Shown here: piece by piece, positions 41,590-50,571 of the stretch
How positions within the stretch are numbered: position 1 is the stretch's first letter
Layout: each line of letters opens with the position of its first letter
NCBI GenBank assembly: GCA_963977105.1
Contig: CAXBNI010000002.1
Span: forward strand, 186,001-250,000
Length of the DNA stretch: 64,000 nucleotides
From: UBA2705 sp963977105
GTDB lineage: Bacteria; Pseudomonadota; Alphaproteobacteria; Micavibrionales; Micavibrionaceae
Reading direction: 5' to 3'
Position numbers and translations under genes: made by a program
The notes under the pieces: model-generated
Told to the model about the DNA's origin: nothing
Databases searched by the model: none
What the model saw: only the letters and a program-made list of their open reading frames with translations

Positions 41590-43875
41590 TTATACGTCAT
41601 CCGTGTAATGCGTATAGTAATAAGCCGTTTCGCCATAGCCGTATTTAGCCTGCTTTTTCAAATCAACCAAAGTGAACGCTATGGACATGTTTCTAAAACC
41701 AAGGTCTTTAAACTGTTTAATACCGCTAAGCACCAATTCACGTGGCGTCTTATCCCAGTGAACCGCATACACCATATGATCAGCATACCCAGCGAGCACA
41801 CAGGGGTCTGAGACAGCCAAGGAGGCCGGCGTATCTAGAATAACTAAATCATATTCCTCACGCACAGAATCCATTAACTTCGTCATATAATCAGACGTTA
41901 ACAGATCGAGCGCGGTATTCGCCACAGAGCGCCCCAATATAACATCCAAACCCGTTTGTTCATCACGGCAGATTACATCCTCTAGAGGCAATTGCCCCGA
42001 AAGGTATTCAACCAAAGACAGGCTGTTCTCATACCCCATTAAATTATGAATATTGGGGCGGCGCAGATCACAGTCGATTAATAAAACCTTACGGCCAGAC
42101 AGCGCAGTTAAGCGCGCCAACCATACCGACATTGTTGACTTCCCTTCACCTGGCAGTGACGATGTAATCGCTATAACATCCAGTTTTTTCCCCATGTGCT
42201 TTTGATGTAAAGACATCACCGTTTTCATTGAACGCAGAGCTTCTGTCGTTACTGACGTTGAGTTCTTGATCACATAATCTGCAGCTTTCAAATTACGCGT
42301 AACCTTCACACTGGGGATAGACCCGACACAGGTCAGCCCTGTGTCTCTTTCAATCTGGATGGCGCTGCGATAGGCGTTATCTAAATTTTCAAGCAGCACG
42401 ATGAGCGCCAAGGCTGCAAAAAGACCCAAAATTGCAGAAAGAGACATCAGCAATTGCTTGTTCGGATGAAACGCTCTTAACGGTACGGTGGCATAAGAGA
42501 GAACTTGTGCATCTGCTTCTTGTAAATCTTCTTGCTGGTCAGAGCGCTTATAACTTTCCAAGAAAGTCGCGAATATCTGGCGAATGGTTGCGGCCTCGCC
42601 TTCAAGCTCTCTTAATTTAATTGCCGCTTGGTTTTCAAGTTTACGCTTCGACTCAAGCTCTTTTAAGTTGCGCGAAAGCACCTCCATACGGGTTAGCTCC
42701 ACCGCCATGTTGTGCTCTAAATGCTCAGCTGTTCGCTCTAGCTCTTTACGCAGCTCCACTTTGACATTTTTAAGTTCCGCATTAATACGGATCATTTCTG
42801 GGTGCTTTTCCCCATAGCGCTTAGATAGCTCCGCGTGTGATTGGGTGACACTGCTCTGTCTTAGAATAAGGCTACCAAGGACATTGCCATCACCCAAATT
42901 AGCTGTCGCCTCGAGCTTCACAGGGTTTTCAGCCCAGCCAACGATCTGTTCCAATTTGGCGCGCGCTTCCGCTAAGCGCGTTTTGGACAAGACTAATTGC
43001 GTGTTGATTTCTGATATTTGCTGGGCTGTAACTTCCGCACGCGAACCTGATATCAGTTCTTTATCAGCACGATATTGTTCAACAGCGTTTTCGGCCTCTC
43101 GTAATTGTCTCCGCAGCGTTTCAAGACGCCCGTCTAGCCATAACGTCACTTTACGCGTCGCCGCAAACTTACGATTAAGACGGTCATTGACGTAGACATC
43201 TGCGACCGCGTCCACAACTTGTTTTGCGCGCTCCGGTGAAGGTGATGTGAATTTAATCGAAATCACCATCGACCCTGCGATCGGCCGGATTTCTAATTTT
43301 TTCAACACGCGACCAATTAAAATGCCCAGTTCTTTTTCATAGAGCCACATTTCTTCATTAGTCATGCCCCGCGTGTCATTTTGGCGCTGCAACTTCAGAG
43401 CCTTAAAACCTTGACGTGCCTCTGTGCTGTTTCTCATTTCATAGAATTTTTTCAAGTGCTCCAAATCATATGTGAATGACGGCACGTCATAAAGGTTCAA
43501 ACGGCGAATAACTTCAAGCATCAAATTACGCGAGCGAATAATTTCAACTTCACTCAAAATTTGCGTCGTATCGTAGCGGTCTTTAGTCAAAAACTGCGCT
43601 GATGAAATGTTTTTCACATCTAGCTGCTCTTGCTTCACTAAAACAAGTGAAGCTGTTTTATATAGGGGCGTAATATGCTCCGACACATAATAGGCCGCGC
43701 CCATAAAGCAGAGCATCATAACGACAATAATATAACGCCGGCGCCAAAACGTCATCAGGATGCGGCGCAAATCAACTTCCGCTTCACCGTTCACGTTTGT
43801 ATAGCCCGAGCTTACCGCTGCATCACTCTGCTCCAGCGCTCTTTGATAATGGCTATCGTTTTGACCTTGGGTCAT
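41590..43875 (-). CDS. Polysaccharide co-polymerase with BY-kinase domain (Wzc/GumC type)
   Basis: The protein has 761 residues. The Wzz domain starts after about residue 35 (VDLRRILMTFWRRRYIIVVM) with a first membrane segment near 45-68. A long periplasmic coiled coil (about 200-450) follows, and a second membrane segment lies near 480-500. The tyrosine-kinase domain has Walker A SSLPGEGKSTMSVWLARL, Walker A' VLLIDCDLRRPNIH and Walker B LVILDTPAS. The C-terminal tail is rich in Tyr (YGYGETAYYYTHYTDDV), as in autophosphorylating Wzc. It controls export and length of an extracellular polysaccharide. The Wza-like gene lies 52 bases upstream. Confidence 0.93.
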   Translation of the reverse strand: MTQGQNDSHYQRALEQSDAAVSSGYTNVNGEAEVDLRRILMTFWRRRYIIVVMMLCFMGAAYYVSEHITPLYKTASLVLVKQEQLDVKNISSAQFLTKDRYDTTQILSEVEIIRSRNLMLEVIRRLNLYDVPSFTYDLEHLKKFYEMRNSTEARQGFKALKLQRQNDTRGMTNEEMWLYEKELGILIGRVLKKLEIRPIAGSMVISIKFTSPSPERAKQVVDAVADVYVNDRLNRKFAATRKVTLWLDGRLETLRRQLREAENAVEQYRADKELISGSRAEVTAQQISEINTQLVLSKTRLAEARAKLEQIVGWAENPVKLEATANLGDGNVLGSLILRQSSVTQSHAELSKRYGEKHPEMIRINAELKNVKVELRKELERTAEHLEHNMAVELTRMEVLSRNLKELESKRKLENQAAIKLRELEGEAATIRQIFATFLESYKRSDQQEDLQEADAQVLSYATVPLRAFHPNKQLLMSLSAILGLFAALALIVLLENLDNAYRSAIQIERDTGLTCVGSIPSVKVTRNLKAADYVIKNSTSVTTEALRSMKTVMSLHQKHMGKKLDVIAITSSLPGEGKSTMSVWLARLTALSGRKVLLIDCDLRRPNIHNLMGYENSLSLVEYLSGQLPLEDVICRDEQTGLDVILGRSVANTALDLLTSDYMTKLMDSVREEYDLVILDTPASLAVSDPCVLAGYADHMVYAVHWDKTPRELVLSGIKQFKDLGFRNMSIAFTLVDLKKQAKYGYGETAYYYTHYTDDV

Positions 43876-43927
43876 CTAAATACTCTTTTGCCTGACACCA
43901 TCATTAAGTGTATGGCCTAAATAATGT

Positions 43928-44596
43928 TTAAAAAAATCGCTCTTTAACGGTGATCACATCTCCTGGATAAATCACAGTATCTGCATGTGCTTCGATAATT
44001 TCTTTCATACCGTTAAAATCGCGTTTTATGTAGACCTTCTTTTGATTAGCACGATATGTATATCCGCCCGCCATCGCGACAGCCTTGATTACGTTAAGGC
44101 CATAAGCATAAGAAAAATGCCCCGGCGTGCGCACTTCACCCATCAAATAATATGGGCGGAAAGATGCTATTTCTACCGATACACTCGGGCGACGCAAATA
44201 GCCTTCCTTTAACTTCATTTCAATTTCTGCTGATAGCTCCGCCGCCGTCTTCGCCATCACATCAACGCCGCCAATTAACGGCATAAGAATTTTCCCCATT
44301 GCATCAACACGATACTCGCCCGAAAGCTGCGCTTCATTATAAACGCGAATATTTAGCACATCATCTGTCGCCAAGCGGTAACCATGCGTCACGACTTTCG
44401 CAAAGCTGTCCTCTGCAGAAATACGCCCCTCTAAAACCTTGAGAAACTTAAAGTCTGCACGTAAAGCGGCATCATGCTGCACCTCACTAGCTTTTGGCTC
44501 CGCGCCAGCATAGCTCAGCATCCCCATTGGCAAGACTAAGATGCCAAGGGCCATTGTAAGGATAACAATGCGCATACTCAAAAATTTCATACTCAT
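43928..44596 (-). CDS. Polysaccharide export protein (Wza/GumB-like), not a lipoprotein
   Basis: The protein has 222 residues with a signal peptide ending near MLSYAGA. The Poly_export domain is visible: YRLATDDVLNIRVYNEAQLSGEYRVD and MGKILMPLIGGVDV, then an SLBB domain with YYLMGEVRTPGHFSYAYGLNV. There is no lipobox Cys, so unlike Wza it is not lipidated. It would form part of the outer-membrane or periplasmic channel for the polysaccharide handled by the Wzc-like partner. Wzx, Wzy and glycosyltransferases are not next to it. Confidence 0.92.
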   Translation of the reverse strand: MSMKFLSMRIVILTMALGILVLPMGMLSYAGAEPKASEVQHDAALRADFKFLKVLEGRISAEDSFAKVVTHGYRLATDDVLNIRVYNEAQLSGEYRVDAMGKILMPLIGGVDVMAKTAAELSAEIEMKLKEGYLRRPSVSVEIASFRPYYLMGEVRTPGHFSYAYGLNVIKAVAMAGGYTYRANQKKVYIKRDFNGMKEIIEAHADTVIYPGDVITVKERFF

Positions 44597-44776
44597 AAAC
44601 GTCGAAGAACTCGCGTTAACTAAAAGAACTGCATAACTAAAGCTATACAGGTTAATGATATCTCAATTTCGGGGGTAATCACAAGGATTAAAAGGCCTGA
44701 TCACGAATACAGGCCTCATCCCTAGTATTTAAAGGCCTTAACCTATAGCTAAACCGTCGAAAAACATCCGTTCGCC

Positions 44777-45616
44777 TTACTCTGCGATACTGCCTGGCGT
44801 TTCAGCGACTTCAAAAACATGCTCTACGCGCTTTGCGCCCAGTGGCAAGTCAACCAAGCGCACAGCAAGCTTCGCCCGCATTGCACCAGCAGATGTAATA
44901 TCATGCATTTTTGACAGTGCCTCCGCAAAGCGATGCGCCGCCTCAATTGGCTCTGTTTCAAAGACAGGTCTTTGCAGCAACAGCACATATTCATTACGGC
45001 GTGTTTGGCCAATAATATCACTTTGACGGCGTAAGCGGACTAAGTTCTTAGCCAGCTGCGCGGCGCTAAACTCACCGGGGTAAGGGCCATCCTTTTCAAT
45101 AATATCTTTATAATTCTCCAAAGATATAAATAAAAGATATGAACGCTCGGCATAACGATCTGCGCGGTCAATACACGCAAGGAACAGCTGATTAAACGCC
45201 GATTTAGCAATAATACCGCCCGAGCTTTTGAAGTCTTCCTTATCATCACCAAGGTGATTAACAAGCTCCGTCAACGTACGTGCGCTTTCGGCCATTTTAT
45301 CAACAGCGCCTGAATCCAGTGGCTTTGGCAGCAAATCATTGAAGCCTGACTTCACGGCTTCTTCTAGTGTATGGCTTTCACTTGCCAGCACCATATAAGG
45401 ATTAGCCTTTAAAACGCGGCGCGCCTCCCGAATAAAAGGGCGCGCATCACGCATTGGCGCGGGATCCAATACAATAAAATCAAACGGCTCGGCTTCTAAG
45501 CGCTTCAACGCGATATTGCGTCCAGGCTCAATCGCCGACTTAATCCCCAATGCGGACAAGCGGCTTTGCACCAGTTCAGAAGCAACCTTATCGCTATCAA
45601 CTATTAAACACTTCAT
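44777..45616 (-). CDS. Receiver plus degenerate GGDEF-like protein
   Basis: The protein has 279 residues. The receiver part (1-115) has VDSDKVASEL, Asp51 in FIVLDPAPM and the lysine in LPKPLD, so it may still take phosphate. The C-terminal part (about 140-260) follows a GGDEF fold by pattern (LLFISLENYKDIIEKDG, then DIIGQTRRNEYVLLLQRP) but has RRNEY where GGDEF should be, so it should not make c-di-GMP. It could bind c-di-GMP or act as a scaffold. GGGGGCTCC precedes the ATG. The position beside the polysaccharide genes is suggestive only. Confidence 0.7.
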   Translation of the reverse strand: MKCLIVDSDKVASELVQSRLSALGIKSAIEPGRNIALKRLEAEPFDFIVLDPAPMRDARPFIREARRVLKANPYMVLASESHTLEEAVKSGFNDLLPKPLDSGAVDKMAESARTLTELVNHLGDDKEDFKSSGGIIAKSAFNQLFLACIDRADRYAERSYLLFISLENYKDIIEKDGPYPGEFSAAQLAKNLVRLRRQSDIIGQTRRNEYVLLLQRPVFETEPIEAAHRFAEALSKMHDITSAGAMRAKLAVRLVDLPLGAKRVEHVFEVAETPGSIAE

Positions 45617-45804
45617 GGAGCCCCCGAGGAAATAATAAACACGTATCGAATATGATACATCGCAATGATTAATAAATTTATCACGACTTCAACATTTTAT
45701 CAAACCCACAAATAACAAATGCATTCATAAATATTTACTTGCATAGCATAGGCAGGCCATGCACTATTTAAAACTGTCCGAATATCTCAACAGTGGAATA
45801 AAAA

Positions 45805-46419
45805 ATGACGATCACATTACACAAAAACGACCTTCCTGATAACATCGTATTTTCTGGCTCGATTGCAGTAGATACCGAGACTATGGGCCTGCAGATACAC
45901 GGTCGTGACCGTTTATGCTTGATACAAATTTCTGCTGGCGACGGCACCGCGCATTTAGTGCAAATCGACAAAGATCAAACAGAAGCCCCGAATTTAAAAA
46001 AGTTAATGGGCGACCCTGATATTACAAAAATATTTCATTTTGCACGCTTTGATGTTGCTGCGCTTAAACGTTTTCTTGACGTTGACGTTGCCCCTGTATA
46101 TTGCACAAAAATCGCCTCGAAGTTAATCCGCACCTACACAGATCGCCACGGCCTGCGTGATTTATGTCGCGAACTGATTAGCGTTGATATTAGCAAACAG
46201 CAACAATCATCAGATTGGGGCGCCGCTGAGCTCACCAAAGATCAGCTCTCTTATGCCGCGAGTGATGTATTCTACCTCCATCGCCTAAAGGAGAAACTTG
46301 ATGCTAATCTCATTCGTGAGGGCCGTATGGATATGGCGCAATCTTGTTTTGACTTTCTAAATACGCGCGCAGACCTTGATAGCGCCGGCTGGGATGAAGT
46401 TGATATCTTCTCTCATTAA
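45805..46419 (+). CDS. rnd: Ribonuclease D-like 3'-5' exonuclease (short form)
   Basis: The protein has 204 residues, about half of enterobacterial RNase D, because the HRDC domains are missing; short forms are usual in alphaproteobacteria. The DEDDy exonuclease motifs are VDTETMGL, then FHFARFDVAAL, and SYAASDVFYL. It probably trims tRNA or other RNA 3' ends in the cytoplasm. GGAATAAAAA precedes the ATG. It is followed 36 bases later by an exported protein of unknown function. Confidence 0.9.
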   Translation: MTITLHKNDLPDNIVFSGSIAVDTETMGLQIHGRDRLCLIQISAGDGTAHLVQIDKDQTEAPNLKKLMGDPDITKIFHFARFDVAALKRFLDVDVAPVYCTKIASKLIRTYTDRHGLRDLCRELISVDISKQQQSSDWGAAELTKDQLSYAASDVFYLHRLKEKLDANLIREGRMDMAQSCFDFLNTRADLDSAGWDEVDIFSH

Positions 46420-46455
46420 ACATATGACGCTTCAATTTGCCGACAGGAACATATA

Positions 46456-47025
46456 ATGACAACACTTTGTAAAACGCTTTTAAACTTTATGGCCATTGCC
46501 TGTGTAGGGTCAGCCCTTGCAGCGCCAGCACATGCAGAAAAGAAGGCACAAGAGGCTCAGACGCCTGTTACGCAATACGCCGCGGAGACTGAAGACCTCA
46601 TCAAAAGCCTGAGCGATGAACAAGTCGAAAAATATTATAAAATTCGTCACGTTCATGGCGTCATACGCTCAGTAAAATCCGTTGAATCGATCATTGATAA
46701 AGCCGTAAAGTCTTGCAAGAAAAACCATAAAGACCTCGGCAAGAGCATTGAAGAGCGCTTCGCAGAATGGCGTGTTGCCGTGCGCCCAGTCATTAAAAAA
46801 GGCAATGAGCGCCTTGAAAAGCTTGTTCTGCTACAAGACTACGCCAAGCCGTCTCAAGTCAAAAAACATTTAAAGAATTTTGATACTGCTGCAGAATACG
46901 GAGAATCCCTTATTGATATGAAACCTGCTGCAGACGAGAAAAGCTGCTCCTTATTATTAGAGAACATGGACAAAACACAGCCTGACCTTATTCGCCTGCT
47001 ACAAAAAAGCATTGGCTTAGAGTAA
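46456..47025 (+). CDS. Hypothetical exported helical protein, 189 aa
   Basis: I do not recognise it. A signal peptide ends APAHA at about residue 27. The mature part is almost wholly helical and charged (EDLIKSLSDEQVEKYYKIR, VRPVIKKGNERLEKL) with two cysteines (SCKK, SCSL) that could pair. It should be periplasmic. AGGAACATATA precedes the ATG. The glycosyltransferase gene begins 2 bases after its stop, so they are probably co-transcribed with rnd. Confidence 0.7.
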   Translation: MTTLCKTLLNFMAIACVGSALAAPAHAEKKAQEAQTPVTQYAAETEDLIKSLSDEQVEKYYKIRHVHGVIRSVKSVESIIDKAVKSCKKNHKDLGKSIEERFAEWRVAVRPVIKKGNERLEKLVLLQDYAKPSQVKKHLKNFDTAAEYGESLIDMKPAADEKSCSLLLENMDKTQPDLIRLLQKSIGLE

Positions 47026-47027
47026 CC

Positions 47028-48077
47028 ATGAAAATTATTCACGTCCTTGCGGGCGCATCAACTGGTGGCGCAGAAACAGCCTGCATTGATACATGCATCG
47101 CTATGGCAAAACATGGCTTTGATGTTGAGGTCATTACGCGCCCCAACAAAACCCGCGTCCCTCGCCTGAAAGAAGCCGGCATCAAAACATATTTACTGCC
47201 CTTTGGCGGCAAAATTGATGCCTACACGCCGTGGAGCATTAAAGGTATTCTGAAAAAATCAAAGCCTGATATTGTACAAACATGGATGTCCCGCGCCGCA
47301 GACAAAATGCCCAATGCGCCCGCAAACAAACCATACAAAGTCGTAAGCCGCCTTGGTGGCTATTACAAAATAAAATACTTCAAGAACACTGATTATTTTA
47401 TGACCATCACCCCAGACATCAAGCGCCACCTTATTGAAAACGGCGTCAATCCTGATACCATCCGCCACATCAATAATTTCGCAGAAACTGAACAGCATTT
47501 CACAAAAGTAGACCGCGCTGATTTAGACACACCACTCGACGTAAAAGTCGTGCTTACTCTAAGCCGCCTCCATGAATCCAAAGCATTAGATACATTAATG
47601 CAAGCCGCGCAAAAACTGGATGACATCTATCTCTGGCTTGCGGGCGAAGGCCCTGATCGCGATAAACTGCAAAAACTTGCCGTCAAGCTTGGCATGGCGG
47701 AACGCGTAAAGTTCCTCGGCTGGCGTCAAGACCGCGCCGCATTATTGGCCGCTGCCGATATATGCTGCTTCCCGTCACGCTATGAACCGTTCGGCACTGT
47801 GTTTGTACAGGCGTGGGCCAACAAAACGCCGCTCATCGTCAGCCTTGCCGATGGCCCAAAACAGTTTGTCCGCGACAAAGAAGACTGCCTTGCTTTCAGC
47901 ATTGACGATGTGGAGTCTTTAACCAACAATCTAAAGCTGCTCCGCGACAACGAAGCCCTAGGGCGAGACCTGACCGAAAATGGCTATAAGCGCTACTGCG
48001 AAGAATTTTCAGTTGAGAAAACTATGGCTGCCTATCAAGACTTCTTTGATGACATCCTTGCGCAAAGCAGCAAATAG
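47028..48077 (+). CDS. Glycosyltransferase family 4-like
   Basis: The protein has 349 residues with GT-B layout. The N-terminal acceptor domain starts VLAGASTGGAETACIDTCIAMAKHGFDVEV, and the C-terminal domain has LTLSRLHESKALDTLMQAA, LAGEGPDRDKL and the donor-binding CFPSRYEPFGTVFVQAWA. It transfers a sugar from a nucleotide donor, likely in LPS or another surface glycan. There is no membrane segment. Its start overlaps the end region of the preceding exported protein gene, with 2 bases between. Confidence 0.9.
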   Translation: MKIIHVLAGASTGGAETACIDTCIAMAKHGFDVEVITRPNKTRVPRLKEAGIKTYLLPFGGKIDAYTPWSIKGILKKSKPDIVQTWMSRAADKMPNAPANKPYKVVSRLGGYYKIKYFKNTDYFMTITPDIKRHLIENGVNPDTIRHINNFAETEQHFTKVDRADLDTPLDVKVVLTLSRLHESKALDTLMQAAQKLDDIYLWLAGEGPDRDKLQKLAVKLGMAERVKFLGWRQDRAALLAAADICCFPSRYEPFGTVFVQAWANKTPLIVSLADGPKQFVRDKEDCLAFSIDDVESLTNNLKLLRDNEALGRDLTENGYKRYCEEFSVEKTMAAYQDFFDDILAQSSK

Positions 48078-48097
48078 TCTTCCCCAAACTCTAATCT

Positions 48098-48487
48098 TTA
48101 AGCTAAGTTTTCAGGCCCAAATGAATCAGGCAGTAAATCATGCATGTTATATTGCTTTAACAACCGACCATCTTTGTGGTAGACTGAAATCAGCGTATCA
48201 TCCATGTCGCAAAACTCTCTTATGCGCTGGCGGCAATCACCACAAGGTGTACAAAGCGCATCATTCGGGCCAATAATCGCAATTTCTGCAATTTTCGTAT
48301 CGCCCGCTGTAATCATAGCCGATATCGCCGACACTTCCGCATGGGTCGCAATAAAATGCGCTGTTTCAACATTGCACCCTGCATATATTTTGCCTGACGC
48401 ACTGCGTAAAGCTGCGCCGACAGGGTGCTTTGAATAAGGGGCATAGGCATTTTTTTGGGCGCACAGCGCCGCATCAAACAAGGACAT
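48098..48487 (-). CDS. cdd: Cytidine deaminase
   Basis: The protein has 129 residues, the size of the tetrameric class. The catalytic HAE is in ATHAEVSAI, the zinc cysteines are in TPCGDCRQRI, and YSKHPVGAALRS and GCNVETAHF are family segments. It deaminates cytidine and deoxycytidine to uridine forms in pyrimidine salvage. GGAGAAAT precedes the ATG. It converges with the glycosyltransferase. Confidence 0.94.
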   Translation of the reverse strand: MSLFDAALCAQKNAYAPYSKHPVGAALRSASGKIYAGCNVETAHFIATHAEVSAISAMITAGDTKIAEIAIIGPNDALCTPCGDCRQRIREFCDMDDTLISVYHKDGRLLKQYNMHDLLPDSFGPENLA

Positions 48488-48525
48488 ATCATTTCTCCAT
48501 AACGTCCATAAATAACCATAAAAAA

Positions 48526-48545
48526 AAGGCGCCGTAAAGCGCCTT
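48526..48545 (-). terminator. Terminator after fabG
   Basis: A 7-bp stem AAGGCGC / GCGCCTT with a 6-base loop, followed on the minus strand by a run of T. It separates fabG from cdd. Confidence 0.8.
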
Positions 48546-48572
48546 CCCTGAAACTTTAATCCGCAGCCACGC

Positions 48573-49313
48573 TTAAATCATCGCCATGCCGCCATTAATA
48601 TGGATGGTTTGACCTGTAACGTAACCCGCTTCATCGCTCGCCAAATAACTACATGCCGCAGCAATATCATCGGAACTACCCATGCGCTGCATTGGTATGT
48701 TTTTGTTGATCCCGTCTTTTTGCTCATCGGTGAGCGCATCGGTCATTGCCGTTGCGATAAAGCCTGGTGCAACGCAGTTCACAGTAATGCCGCGTGACGC
48801 GATTTCAGCCGCCATAGATTTTGACCAACCAATCATACCCGCTTTAGACGCGCAGTAATTTGTTTGCCCCGGATTGCCCGTAACGCCAACAACAGATGTG
48901 ATGTTAATAATGCGTCCAAAGCGGTTTTTCATCATGCCGCGCTGTAGCGCCTGTGCAAGTCTGAATGTCGCGCTCATATTCACGTTAATCACTTCATCCC
49001 AGTCTTCTGCTTTCATACGCATAGAAAGACCATCACGCGTTAGGCCTGCATTGTTGACCAAAATATCAACCTTGCCACCCAGCGCTTCACTCGCCGCCTT
49101 TGCAAGCGTTGCTGGGCCGTCAACCGCGCCAAGATCGGCAGCCACGACATGAACGCGATCGCCTAATTCTTTGGCAAGAGCGTCAAGCTTATCCGTATTA
49201 CGTCCTGATATCGCAATCAATGCGCCTTGCGCATGTAGACTGCGTGCAATAGACGCGCCAATGCCGCCTGTCGCGCCCGTAACAAGCGCTGTCTTTCCTG
49301 CTAAATCAAACAT
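48573..49313 (-). CDS. fabG: 3-oxoacyl-ACP reductase
   Basis: The protein has 246 residues from ATG 49313, chosen over 49319 because the AGGAG site then has 9-base spacing. SDR motifs are TGATGGIGASIA, NNAGLTRDGLSMRM, the catalytic Ser region NITSVVGVTGNPGQTNYCASKAG with Tyr and Lys, and the FabG-type end YVTGQTIHINGGMAMI. It reduces 3-oxoacyl-ACP with NADPH in fatty-acid elongation. In many relatives fabG follows fabD directly; here five genes separate them and fabG is on the other strand. Confidence 0.94.
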   Translation of the reverse strand: MFDLAGKTALVTGATGGIGASIARSLHAQGALIAISGRNTDKLDALAKELGDRVHVVAADLGAVDGPATLAKAASEALGGKVDILVNNAGLTRDGLSMRMKAEDWDEVINVNMSATFRLAQALQRGMMKNRFGRIINITSVVGVTGNPGQTNYCASKAGMIGWSKSMAAEIASRGITVNCVAPGFIATAMTDALTDEQKDGINKNIPMQRMGSSDDIAAACSYLASDEAGYVTGQTIHINGGMAMI

Positions 49314-49511
49314 ATACATACTCTCCTAATTATAGCTAAAAATAAATCTGGCACGAACATACGCGCCATTACGAACAATGACAAGGCCATATCTCAATTC
49401 TGCACATCTGCATAACCCTCTTCCCCATTCACCCTCCCATTGACACTACGTATGGTTTATGCAAGTTTACCCCTATAAAACTTAATAAAAAACGATATTA
49501 ACAGGGTTACC

Positions 49512-50549
49512 ATGAAGAAAAGAAAGCGTCACAACTTCTCTTTATCATCACTATTTTTTGCCGCGGCGTTTAGCTTCTCTGTCGGTATATCGCATGATGC
49601 TGACGCCGCATTTCAGCGTCCTAAAATTGGCGAATCCACGCCACAATCCATGCTTGTTTTTGATGCCGAGAGTCGTGAAGTTTACCATGCGCACAACCCT
49701 AAAAAGCCATGGATAACAGCCTCTCTCAACAAAGCTATGGCGCTGCACCTGTTTTTTGAACACATAAAAGCCGAGGGCGCAAACCCACATAAATCAACCA
49801 TCAAAATTAGCTCGGGGGCTGCCGGTTATTTAAGGGGCTATAGTGCTTCAACGCTTGATGTCGTCAGCGGCGAGTCCATTAGTTACGACCTTGCCGCACG
49901 CTCTATCATCGCAAAATCTGCCGGTGACGTTGCCTATGCAATTGCAGAGCATGTATCAGGCTCTCATACAGAATTTGTCACGTTAATGAACAAAACGGCG
50001 CAAGACTGGGGCATGAAGGACACGAATTTCACCGACGCATCAGGGTTTTCAAAACGGCCACGCCGCGGCAAACCTCGCGCTTATTCAAAGTCAACATCCT
50101 GTGACATGGCTGTGATGATGCAGAATATTATCACCCGCAACCCATCGCTTTATAAAGAATATTTCAGCGCCACGAGCTATACACATCACGGCAAGACCAA
50201 AGCACCAAAGCGCCTTTTTACAAACTTTTATGAACATGCCGAAGGTCAGAAAAGCGGCTACCTTAATGTGTCCCGCAACAACCTTGTAGCCTCTGCAACG
50301 CTAGGTAACACGCGCATGATTGGCGTTGCCCTTGGTACGTACTGGCGTCCGGATTCAAATCAAAACATGGCAGATAAATTTAATGATGCCTTCACAGAAA
50401 AAGCCCTTATGCGTACGAGCACATCCGTCGTTCTCTCTTCAGCAAACATGACCGTTTCTTATAGTAATGAAGACCTAAATTTTGATGGCCGCGCGCCGTT
50501 ATCAGAGACAAGCGCCCCCCGCCCAACATTGAGCCAAATTTGTAAATAG
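49512..50549 (+). CDS. S11-family D-Ala-D-Ala carboxypeptidase-like, altered SxN motif
   Basis: The protein has 345 residues with a signal peptide ending at about residue 33. The penicillin-binding serine motif is S71-L-N-K74, and the KTG motif is K247-S-G. The SxN motif is S136-A-G138 in KSAGDVAYAIAEH, where Asn is usual. DasGF-type motifs (TNFTDASGFSKR) confirm the family. It should trim terminal D-Ala from peptidoglycan in the periplasm, but loss of the Asn may lower activity. The C-terminal domain of classic DacA is not obvious. AGGG precedes the ATG. Confidence 0.88.
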   Translation: MKKRKRHNFSLSSLFFAAAFSFSVGISHDADAAFQRPKIGESTPQSMLVFDAESREVYHAHNPKKPWITASLNKAMALHLFFEHIKAEGANPHKSTIKISSGAAGYLRGYSASTLDVVSGESISYDLAARSIIAKSAGDVAYAIAEHVSGSHTEFVTLMNKTAQDWGMKDTNFTDASGFSKRPRRGKPRAYSKSTSCDMAVMMQNIITRNPSLYKEYFSATSYTHHGKTKAPKRLFTNFYEHAEGQKSGYLNVSRNNLVASATLGNTRMIGVALGTYWRPDSNQNMADKFNDAFTEKALMRTSTSVVLSSANMTVSYSNEDLNFDGRAPLSETSAPRPTLSQICK

Positions 50550-50571
50550 CTCAAAAACAGGTCAATAAACC

